Origin: Spirometra erinaceieuropaei
Lineage: Eukaryota; Platyhelminthes; Cestoda; Diphyllobothriidea; Diphyllobothriidae
Direction of reading: 5' to 3'
NCBI GenBank assembly: GCA_902702965.1
Contig: CACRXP010000396.1
Location: 1-64,000 of the forward strand
Length of the DNA stretch: 64,000 bases
The position numbers and the translations under genes are program-made. The notes under the pieces are model-generated. The model ran no database searches. It was given only the letters and a program-made list of their open reading frames with translations, and was not told the origin of the DNA. Shown here in pieces: positions 54,813-64,000 of this stretch (its first letter is position 1; each line of letters starts with the position of its first letter).

Positions 54813-55690
54813 CAGTAGGTGGCGCGTCTTGCGCAATTTAAGCCGAAATTCTGAAATGCGATTTTGATTAAAGCGGAGTACTAAGGCAGGGTTCTAATAA
54901 TGACTATTGCGGAACCTTATCCTAAAATATGTTAGTCGCGCCACGACGGCGGATTTTTCAGTGCGCTTACTTTCTACCGCCTGAATCATCAACTCGCTAT
55001 AAAATGATTGCATACGTAGCATATTTTTTCATTTAATGTCGAGGTGATTATAAATTCGGTCATATTTTATAGAAATAATGCACGAAGATATCCCTCCTTC
55101 CACTCGTTTCGTATCTTATTACGCCTTCTTTGGATGCTACGTTTGATAAGGCCGTAATTTTTTAGCTTTAGAAAAACGATTTTCAATTCTGAATTAATTT
55201 TAAAAAAAGACCCGCTGTTACACTGGCGTTTAGGCCTTCGAAACTTAAAACTGCACACTTTTCATTTGGTGGAAGCTAATTATTGGTCTACATTGTTAAG
55301 ATTGCCTAAAGTACTCACGAAGCTGTCCAACGGATATCGACCGAGCTGTATAAATCTTTGCTTACGAATAATTTGTCATTTAGACGGGCATTTTAGGGTT
55401 TTAGAAAATCATATGTATCTTTTAAATCTGAAAGAAATCGTTTCTTTGAGGAAAAAATCTAAAGAAGACGTAATTGAGTATTGGATGAGTACAAAAAGAG
55501 GTACTTTATGTATGTCTTCTATAATAATCAAGAATATATGAAAAAGATGTATACCAGTCACGTAGTCGTTTTTACCGAGTGCCTGGATAGTGACGCATTC
55601 AAAAGTCAGCATCCTGCCGCGACTGTAATATCCTGGGAATATGGTACAAGACAATCAACATTACAACGCCACTTCAATGAGCATTTCTAA
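54813..55690. mobile_element. Diverged mariner-type MITE (copy 4)
   Basis: TA at 54811-54812 then CAGTAGGTGGCGCGTCTTGC and GCCGAAATTCTGAAATGCGA follow the family's left arm. ATTACGCCTTCTTTGGATGC (55119) and AAAGAAGACGTAATTGAGTA (55461) are the inverted inner modules. The right outer end is not clear, so 55690 is approximate. The frame 55266-55541 is inside the element. Confidence 0.5.
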
Positions 55691-55824
55691 TCGGAAGTAC
55701 GCTGCAGCATATATGTTGGCATCGAACGATATACCAGCGGTAGCAAATGTTTTGCTTAAGCTAAGGCCGGCGATTAACAGACTCCAAAGAAAATAAGAAC
55801 CGAATAGCATTACCGCCAATTACG

Positions 55825-56195
55825 AGGAAGATCGGAATGGCCACTTCTGGCATATTATCCCTTGTCAGCCAGTCATACCCATTTACGAAGTGCGGAACAC
55901 CTGGGGATCGAACTCGCGGCCTGTTAGCTGTAAGTCCAACGCCTCTAGCCACTGAGCCACGGGCTAGCTGTCTTGTCGATTGCGATCGGGAATGGGCAAT
56001 GGTAGGGGTACGCTCACCGGTCGTTCTTACGGAACTTTCGCGTTCCCTTGTGCCTTACAGGCTCCCTCTCGAGCCCAACCAGCACCCGCACGGCGACGCG
56101 TAATATAGGCAAAACAGCATTACCGACAAAGACAACGGCACAGCGGGACGAGTTAGATTCGTAAAAACGACCTGAGAGCGCCCCTCTACCAAAGT
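55825..56195 (-). repeat. tRNA-derived SINE, most complete copy
   Basis: Read on minus: tail GGTAGAGGGGCGCTCTCAGG, internal CGTCGCCGTGCGGGTGCTGG, GGTTGGGCTCGAGAGGGAGC and GGTGAGCGTACCCCTACCAT. The leader CCCGATCGCAATCGACAAGA leads into the tRNA head GTGGCTCAGTGGCTAGAGGC. The B box CGAGTTCGATCCCC and the body CAGAAGTGGCCATTCCG follow. Tail modules occur both before the leader and after the body, so the unit looks dimeric or tandem. Confidence 0.75.
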
Positions 56196-57894
56196 AAGAA
56201 CCGCTTGCTAATCATGGTCGTTCATAAATGAAGTGCAACTGCCATCATCCATCTTGCGGACAGAACATCGGAAAATAGTTCCGTGAACAATGTTAACAGG
56301 TACGGCATAATATTTTTATTGGTCGATAAACAAGACCGTTCTTCTGTTTTTATTGATATTTTCGGCCCATAACATCTATTTACACGTGCAGTCTAATCAC
56401 TTATAAGTAGCCACATATTGACTCTATTAGTGTTCAAATTTCCCCCTAACGATTAAAGCGAAGGTCTCTCTACTTGCCGCACTTAATCAAAATTAACGGT
56501 AGACGGGAATTGTTTCAACACGTAGGATTTCTAACCTTCCCCGTTTTCCAACTTTTGCTTGTCTTGTATTCCGTGGGGAAGAAAACAACTATCGCCTCCT
56601 AGCAAATTCATAGGTATATACATCAGCCTTTTTCCAGCCCAAAGAACCCCGTATTTGTTGAAATTGTGGTTTTCTTGGCTGAAGCTAATTTATTTTTGTT
56701 GGCGAAAAATCTTTTCGCGTCGGGGAATACGTACAACAGAATTCACACAACCATGTAGCCGTAGCCTACATCTCTTGTTGCTATAGGAAAATACCTAAAT
56801 GTAATGAAAGCGACTTTTTTCAAAACAAACTTGCTTTCCCCTCGTTGATCCTTCAAAATTTGGTCTGCATTTCCGGAAAAGACAAGAAATCTTCCTTTGA
56901 TGCAAGAAATGCGTGATGTGCGTTCGTAGACAGCCTCAGTACTGGGAGTCCTAATCTTCTGACCGCCTTGAATGTGATATATTGCACGGCATTAAGATGC
57001 ACGGCCCAGTATGCAATGTCTGCCTTTCAATATCCTGTTAATTTTTGATATATTTTTGAACACAGTGTGGTCACGAATAGAAGGTCTTACTAATCGATCA
57101 ACCTGGGACCCGATCGATAAATTACAAACCAGTTTTCGGAGTCTCATGATCTTTAAAACCCCTGTCGCTTTGCTAGTCCTGTCTACCTCCTGCACATTGA
57201 ATGGAAAAGAGCCTGACTAGCATATAGCAAGTACTTACTTCCTCACTACAAAATCTTATTTTTAAACGTACTTTATGGTGAGGTAAGAAGCAGTCTGGAA
57301 CAATTAAGGCGACAGTTTCGCCACGTAGCCAGACAGCGGTGTGTTTTCTCAGGTATGTGAAAAATCGGGGGAGCATTTTCTCTGCCAGGGTGTAGAAAAC
57401 ACGCGTTTTTTCCCCTGTTTTTCTGCTTGCAGTTGTCATTCAGAGATCCCAGCGACATATGGCTACTGTCTGTCAAACAGCCTGGATGGCACGAGCCCAT
57501 CCGGTTTTGCGGGAAACATGTTTTTCCCCCAGCTTGAAAGTTTCTCCTTTTGCTTTTCCATTAGCGATGCGGTCTAACTGGCCACAAAATACGCCATCGG
57601 TTTGCTGACCCAGTTGGTCGTCGCAGCGGGCATACCTCTTCACACCCAAAAGACGGCTAAGGCGGATGTTTCATCTCTCCTGACGCTCTGAAAGCGGGTG
57701 TTAAACGGCCAAAAAGCTGCCTACAGAGTGTAATCAGTACTAGCGGGGGATTTCGGTAGCAGAACAGACAATTTATGGTGTGACTACTTAATTGGATGAG
57801 CTAGTAGATCGGGAAAACTTTTCCAATATGCTTATGCCGTTTGCTGCAAAAAAGCCTTTTTAAGGACCATCAGGCAATTTGTGATGAGATTCCC
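56196..57894. other. No recognised feature
   Basis: Several short frames (for example 56559-56786, 57011-57220, 57341-57577 plus), none with a recognisable domain. Confidence 0.4.
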
Positions 57895-58065
57895 CATTGA
57901 TAAAATTGGGGCGAACAGCAAGCGGCCAATATCTTCTTTCCTGCTCAGTACCTAGGTTCTATAATGATGTATTCCAGTATGAATCCGAAACGAAAGCCGC
58001 AGGAAATGTTGTTTTGTTGACGGCGACTGCTTCTTCTCAGTTGCATCTTCTTCCGCACCAGACAA
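57895..58065 (+). mobile_element. PLE family B tail remnant
   Basis: CTATAATGATGTATTCCAGT, ATGAATCCGAAACG and ACTGCTTCTTCTCAG line up with CTGACGATGGATTCGGGCGT, GTGAATCTGAAACG and TACTTCTTCTCAG of 7994-8080. The CTGANGA box is decayed but the ATTC/GAAT stem and GAAAC are kept. No coding part is visible. Confidence 0.5.
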
Positions 58066-59199
58066 ATAGAGTTCAGGGAAGGCCAATCAGATCGCAGAGA
58101 TTTACCTTGCTAGAGAAAATCAAGTGACACATATTTAAACATCTCAAAGAATACTGACGAAAAAGATATCCAACTGGTTCTTTGGCCTTCTTACTACCAT
58201 GGGAATACGTTTGTGCGAATTACAGAAACGTAATTGCAACCAGAATACTTGTCATGGCACCGTCAAACCGAAATACTGTAAATGTGGAATACCAGACGTC
58301 CCAGCGCAACTTCTAAGCGGTTTAAAACCGTATTAATAGAAGTAGCATTAGGTTCTTCATAATTCCGTCAGAAATTAGTGTGAGCTTGGAACACATTTGG
58401 CAAAACAGAAAACTCTCGGGTTCAATTAGAAAGGTATTAAGAAAATTTGGATTTAGGCACGTCAGTTTCACCGGAATAAAAGCATATTTTTAACGCTCTG
58501 TCAACAGAAGGTCGGTAATATGTTAATGTTAACTGAGTTACCACAATTCCAAAAGCAGTTCTAGTTAAAAGTCTGGACAAAGGTAAAACACTGACCACAC
58601 AATAACCCTGTGCATTCTGACATGGAATCTCCTCAGTAGAACCTGAAGACCCTCTTCATGTTTTCGATCTGAAGCTGAATCATGATCACATTCCCCTCAT
58701 TATCGGTCATATGTGTCAATTCCGACTTCAAACCACCGCTTATTTATCTGCAAACTGTTTTGCCTACAAATGCCAATCCCCGCATTTACATTGTTGTCGT
58801 TGTCGAAGGGTTTAACCTATCTCTTTCAAACGCCTCAGTGATGAGGTTAACTTACTTCTCACTATACCACGTCTTCAGAATTTTTACGATTATTTTAGAA
58901 TGTACATCATCCTAATTTTCAATAATTATCCATTGACACGCACGCCTCGTTTGGTAACAAGGAAGAATCAGTCACCAAGTTCTCTCCCGACTTCTGGATT
59001 CTTTCCCCCTCTCGCATTACTTTCCGGGATTTTTTCCGCCATCCTTTGAACACTATTCATTCTCCTCACAGTTGATCTTGGGCAGCTTTTAGTCTCCGAA
59101 TTGGGGCGAGAAAGTTACCGAGCTTGTTCGTCTTTACTGTGGTTCAGATGGGTAACATTTTGCGCTACTGATAGATCCTCCCTTGACCTCTGCTATGTG
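58066..59199. other. No recognised feature
   Basis: AT-rich. The frame 58682-58915 is unsupported. Confidence 0.4.
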
Positions 59200-59930
59200 C
59201 GGGAGAGTGACATAGAGTAAGCGGTCGGACAAAGCGTCTTAGCCTGAAACCAGTCAGATAAAATAAGCTCTTTCTCATCAATGTCAAGACCGACACTCTC
59301 ACCACATCCCCCCCCGGCCCATGATCTGGGACCTCCCAAGAGCTGCCTGTATGTTACTGATGACCACTCTGTCAAAAATGACTTTGAATTCCAGCATCAA
59401 GGCATATATCACCCCTCAGCACGTTTGACAGAAAGCTTTCCGCAGCTAAATAGTAAAAAGTCAGTTCGGTGTGCCGTCCAGCTGCGAATACCTACCATTT
59501 CCGACTTCTCTGACATTCTTCGCAATGATTTCGCCTCTCTTCCGTGCTTTGATGCACACACTTATCCAATCTCTCGTTCTCTCCTCCTATCGAAATTCTT
59601 TTTGAAATACTTCATGAAATTTGTTTGCGGCATTGGAAGTCTGTCCTTTCCTCTCATGTCTCAGCTCTTGCTCTGGTGATTTACGTATTCTTGTATTCCC
59701 CGCCTTTGTTTTATTGTTTTCCAGTCGATTTTTTTCGTTTCACTGTGGAAGCATGTTTTTATTCATATTTATTGCCTGTATCTTACTTATTTCTAATCGA
59801 CAGCACAGTGCGACGCCATTTTAAAACGTACAGACAATTCGCTAATTGGACTCTTGATGATGTCGCCCATTTTCACCACTCTGACCAACCTGTTGCAGAG
59901 GCACCAAGTTCAGTTTAGTGTATCTTCAGT
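59200..59930 (+). mobile_element. Degenerate copy of the Jockey/CR1-like LINE
   Basis: LNSKKSVRCAVQLRIPTISD and SDILRNDFASL (frame 59281-59679) correspond to MNNQKSVQCIFRLRPSPCSE and SDILPNEISSF at 50687-51355. The later frame has STVRRHFKTYRQFANWTLDD, matching the ILQRHFNRVKQFAGRI region. At least two frameshifts separate them. The catalytic box is not preserved. Confidence 0.65.
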
Positions 59931-60204
59931 CATATAGTTTCTTATATGTCAGCATAATAAGGCCAAGGTACATCATCGATGACAAGATCTGTCGCGTTAT
60001 TGAGAGCGAAATCCAAAGACTGACGTCAGAATGTTTACCGTAGTGACTGTAGAAGGTCTGCGCATAGATTCTGGAAAAAAAGAATGTTCTTCCAAACCAC
60101 CTCTTTAACCCATTCCTTCCCAGTGTTCCTGCCACACACGCTGTCTGGGCCTTCATCAACACAGCCAAACTGATGAGCACGAATCTATCATTATGCACTC
60201 AGAG

Positions 60205-60570
60205 TCATGATTTGTAAGGTTTCGAACTGACGGGATATCTTGGTCCTCATTGTACGTGAAGTGACTGAAGGACGGCGTGTCAGTCTGCGCTGACACCTTA
60301 ATAATGTGCCAGCTATGGCGCCTTCCAGCATGTGAGACCCGAACCGTTCTCATAGACGCCTGGCACGTGTGCGGCACGCGTAGACGGGCTGTTCAGCTCT
60401 GTCAGACACCGCGCCTGAGCATACCGCTGATGGCAGTGATATTTTCGTGCCATCGAAGCAAGGTGGATGAGGAGAGAGAGCGTGAGTGCGGTAGATACTG
60501 CGAAAGTCTGCGCGAAAGTCGTTACTTGCGACGGCCGGATTGTCACTGCACACTAACAGGGGCTCATATC
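60205..60570 (+). mobile_element. LINE 3' tail copy
   Basis: GGTTTCGAACTGACGGGATA then TCTTGGTCCTC matches 34057-34090 of the RTE-like LINE. GGCGTGTCAGTCTGCGCTGA, TTAATAATGTGCCAGCTATG and a final GGTAGATACTGCGAAAGTCT follow in the same order. Part of the middle is deleted or diverged. The frame 60277-60621 lies in this repeat. Confidence 0.6.
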
Positions 60571-61089
60571 GAACGGGGTAGCACTACCCGGAGGTACACA
60601 TTGCCTAACCAGACCACTTGACCGAACTTAAGGCCAGCAGGCCCACTGAAGTTCTGTCCAAAATGCAGGTCGTACTCTCAGTCTTTGTCCAATTATGCGG
60701 AACGTTGGTCCTAATAAGCCAAGTAAATGCACATGCCTACGTGCTATGTGTACTGCTGTGCCTCACCATAAGCCGCCGACTTACTTACGCAATGGTTCAA
60801 TTAAGCGGAATCTGCTGTCGCCAATGGCTGCAACGGCACTGGTCACAGACATCAGTTCCAGTGATCGCAGCTTCATCTTCTGAGTTCCTTTGTTCTTACG
60901 GAAAAGGCAACTTAAGGAGGCAAAAATGACTTGCAAATGTATTTCAACTGCCGCCTGCTAAATGCGAATTTTTCACAACGCAGTATATTCTTTCTTCCTC
61001 AGAAACCATCACTCAGAAACCATCCTCAGAAACCATCACGCCGCCGTGCATGCGCGTATAGTATTTGTAGTGGCTACGGAAACTGTTCG
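60571..61089. other. No recognised feature
   Basis: The frame 60618-60929 has a hydrophobic N-terminal stretch (VVLSVFVQLCGTLVLISQV), but no domain, promoter or homology is evident. A short direct repeat, AGAAACCATC, occurs three times near 61010-61036. Confidence 0.35.
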
Positions 61090-61407
61090 GATGTAGTTAT
61101 GTAGCCCCACCTGAAGTAAACAAACCCCAGTCAACTCTAATACGGGACAGGTGGTAATAGGGGCTTTTTACACGTGGAACCGGGGAACGCACAGACGACG
61201 AGGTCAAGTAGTTGTATGCAAAAGAAAACCTATTGGGAATGCACGGTTGCACTGTGAATGATTGAGAAATAGTTGCGCTAACCCCAATCCCTTACTCGTA
61301 ACCCCTAACCCTAACCCTTAATCATAAACCCTAACCCGTAGCCCTTACACTTAAACCCAACCCCAACAGTATTTTGTCCATCAGGCGGGGCTACCAAACC
61401 ACATCTT
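61090..61407. mobile_element. TIR element carrying a TTAGGG-like array (copy D)
   Basis: The left end ATGTAGTTATGTAGCCCCAC and right end GGGGCTACCAAACCACATCT are inverted repeats of about 22 bp. Flank modules TAATACGGGACAGG, CCTATTGGGAATGCACGGTT and CCCCAACAGTATT are shared with copy B. The C-rich tract 61272-61352 has CCCCTAACCCTAACCC and decayed units. Non-coding; about 318 bp. Confidence 0.75.
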
Positions 61408-64000
61408 ACCCGGAAATTTATGGTCAAAAGCAAGACCTGCTTTATCTTTTTATATTGTACTTGGTGGAACGTTGATACTGTGTTAATTCAAACAGAAGCT
61501 TTCTAATGACTTGTTTGTACCTTTAGGAACTTCGCTGTTTGAGGGTAGATTAAGCTTGAAGTTTAAAGATTAACCTAGCCAAGAACATTATCAGGATTCT
61601 GTCGTCTAAAGGGCAAATGAAGTAAGCGAACATCATTCATGCCTTCTTGTGTTTCTAGTGTCACGATGGTGCAAAAACCAGCATGTGGCATCAATCAGAC
61701 GACTTTCGACATGGTGTTTTTCAGAAAACGAGATCATCTTCTGATTATCATATTCGTCAGAAGAGTCCACTGGATGTGCTTGCTTTCAAGCGACCCCTGT
61801 CAGTCTGACGCCTGTCTACCTGGTGTTTTGTTTTTCAAGATACCAACTTATCACGCTTAGGCCTGATCGAATGTAGCTTAAATGGTATTTTGTAACAGTC
61901 ACGGCACAAGGGTTCTCGCATTTGTTTTAGTGTTACTTCTTGTCCGATACAGCCACTGACGTGGGATGGCAGATATGTCCTTTGACGACCCTCCCCCTGG
62001 CGACACTTCAATTCTATTCAATGTGCATGTCAGTGGTTGCCCGAAGGATGTATAGTAAAAATTTAAAGCTTAAAGTCCGCAGTAGAGCTGTTCACTGCAA
62101 TGCACTTCAGTTTTAAAAAAATCCACACATTCTTCGGAAGTAGTACATATTTAGCTCTTTTCTCGTAAACAGAACGCAACTCCTTTATTCCGCCATCTAA
62201 ACCGCATAATTTTTAATAAAAGCATGAAATCCATGCATCGATCGTCTGTTCTTGTCAGTGTTGAGGAAATACATGTAAATAACGTCTACCAGGCGTAACG
62301 CCCTTTAATTTGGCAAACAACTGCAGGCCTGTTTTTGACGCATGCTTTTACTTTCGTTCGAAGTAAACATTATTATTATCGGATTGTGTTTGGAGCAGAT
62401 TTTAGCGGTTTCCTCGAAATTAAGGAAGGCCAACTGATAGCCATTCAGGACAGTCGCAAACTGCAAAATTCTTAAACTCGTAAATCGCGTCTGAAAAATC
62501 ACCAACGCTAATTACTAGAAGGCTGCTAATGATCTTTAGGAGAAGAGGCATCATGTTAGCTTCGTTAAAACCTTGCCAACACATGGCTCGTCATTACACG
62601 GGACCAGGTTTGGACTAAACGGGGCTAGGCGCCATGCAGATTTTGCCAGATATTGCCCTTTTCAGTGAAGTCTCTACGTATTATATCTCGCAAAATTTAT
62701 GTTCATATAGCTAAATATATGCGGTGTGTTCTATATATTACATTTTGGGGAGAGAAACTTCAAAAGAAAGTTATCCTTTCTTGAGCTGATTATTGGCTTT
62801 GTTAGCGTTGTATTGGAGAGGCAAAACATGCTTTTTTATTTTCCTGACAGGTTAAGAACGCAGAGATAAACCAATAAGAGCGAAGAGGATTCAACCTTCT
62901 TGGGCGATGTACTTTTAGACCAAAAAACATGTGTTTACAACAACGATGCTAAAAAAAACTAACTAACTCAGATGGTTCGCCAAACCAGAACTTAAAAAAA
63001 TTGATTAAGTTAAATGTGAACAGCAGGCCAATAGCACCAAGTGATACACTGGGGTCGTGCTATACGAAGGGCCGTATCGGATCCAAGGTTATTAATCATC
63101 GCTTGTGCTTGGCGTTTCTGAGATGGCAGCAAAAAATACGATTCCGCGATTGGAAAAAGAGACTAAAGTGTCACCAGACTCCAGTCGCCATGATCAAGAG
63201 ACGTGGAATTACGCAAACGTTTCCCAGTCTTCCAGATGATTTCCAGCCTCTGGTAGAGGCGGAGAGGACGTTGAAGATGGTGTAGGCCTGCAAAATGAAC
63301 TTGAGTTGAAAGAAATAACACACCTTTATAATTATGATCAGTTAACAAAATTTAATAGTAATCGCTTGGTAGCAACTTGGAAAAAATTATTCGCACTGGA
63401 AAGTGCAGTAGCTTGGTTTATCTTGAAATCAGTGATTTACTGCTCTATAATTAACTATTCCCGACTGCTGTTTACTATAACTTCGCCGTTTGCAGTTTGT
63501 GGTCTCGAAGAACAAGATGCGTCTCTTGGTGGGACATGCATACCGGGAGGAAGGAATCGGCAGAATATCCTTTCGGACACGATCCCATTCCATCAGCCGG
63601 TGTCTGTTTGGGCAGACAAATTGGAAGCAAATGACGGACCGGAACTGTGCAGTTGGTTGCAAGGAGTTCAAAATTATCGCAGGATTAATCACACTTCCTA
63701 ACACGGCTGAGAGTAGCATTTCTCTTTTGCGACTAACATACCCAATTTATTTTGACTTATGCATTAATTATGACAGATGAGCCCTTGTGATGAAGGCAAG
63801 CATTATGTCAGCAAATCTATAATCTTGACATTAGCGTTAAGCAGAGTTTTCCAGATGACATTTTGGATTACTAGAGGGCTGCTGGGTGAACAGACCGGCC
63901 TAACAGAAGTGTGTGTTCTGTGGCCGTCTTTTTTCACCTGCTCTGTGAGCGATAATTGCTACAATGACCTCCCGGTACCATATTCCGTGCTGCGATTTTC
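61408..64000. other. Long stretch without a recognised feature
   Basis: Frames at 63001-63285 (94 codons) and 63306-63701 (131 codons) on plus are adjacent and open but have no recognisable domain, start context or polyadenylation evidence that sets them apart from chance. No repeat shared with the rest of the window. Confidence 0.35.

Noticed and set aside
63306..63701. 131-codon frame at the right end
   Set aside because: No recognisable domain; overlapping frames on both strands are equally open.

Overview
This is a eukaryotic, repeat-dominated window with no operons, ribosome binding sites or bacterial-style genes. The mobile elements point to a flatworm, most likely a pseudophyllidean tapeworm of the Spirometra / Dibothriocephalus / Schistocephalus kind. 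The evidence is Penelope-like elements with GIY-YIG endonuclease tails, an RTE-like LINE ending in two C2H2 zinc fingers, CR1/Jockey-like LINEs, tRNA-derived SINEs and TTAGGG-type interstitial repeats. The genus is inferred from remembered family resemblance, not from a search. I recognise no host gene with confidence; the best candidate is a small intronless reading frame on the minus strand at 16673-17152.

Layout. 0.5-8.1 kb holds remnants of several Penelope-like element (PLE) families, a SINE and a TIR element containing TTAGGG-like tracts. 9.8-16.2 kb has LINE 3' tails and two copies of a foldback family. 19.8-28.1 kb is a nest of SINEs, palindromic elements and PLEs, including a large palindromic PLE copy (21.8-22.6 kb). 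29.2-34.5 kb is the one near-complete element, an RTE-like LINE interrupted by an assembly gap (32830-33118). An internally deleted relative follows at 35.2-36.5 kb. 36.6-45.9 kb carries a long-TIR mariner-type MITE, two better-preserved PLE copies in opposite orientation, and a SINE mosaic. 47.4-61.4 kb alternates TTAGGG-bearing TIR elements, truncated LINEs, more mariner-type MITEs and PLE/SINE fragments. The remaining unique DNA (large parts of 8-9.7, 11.3-14.4, 17-20.9, 39.4-42.1, 51.7-53.1, 56.2-59.2 and 61.4-64 kb) shows nothing I can name.

Two patterns run through the window. First, nearly every PLE fragment ends in the same RNA-like motif: CTGANGA, one spacer base, a short hairpin, GAAA(C), then an AATAAA-type signal. 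This resembles a hammerhead ribozyme core, and hammerheads have been described in PLEs. In at least five places these tails sit as inverted pairs, so the PLE copies are palindromic or flanked by inverted tails. Second, four dispersed TIR elements share terminal sequences around TTATGTAGCC and enclose degenerate TTAGGG arrays, so these interstitial telomere-like tracts appear to travel as cargo of a MITE-like family rather than mark old chromosome ends.
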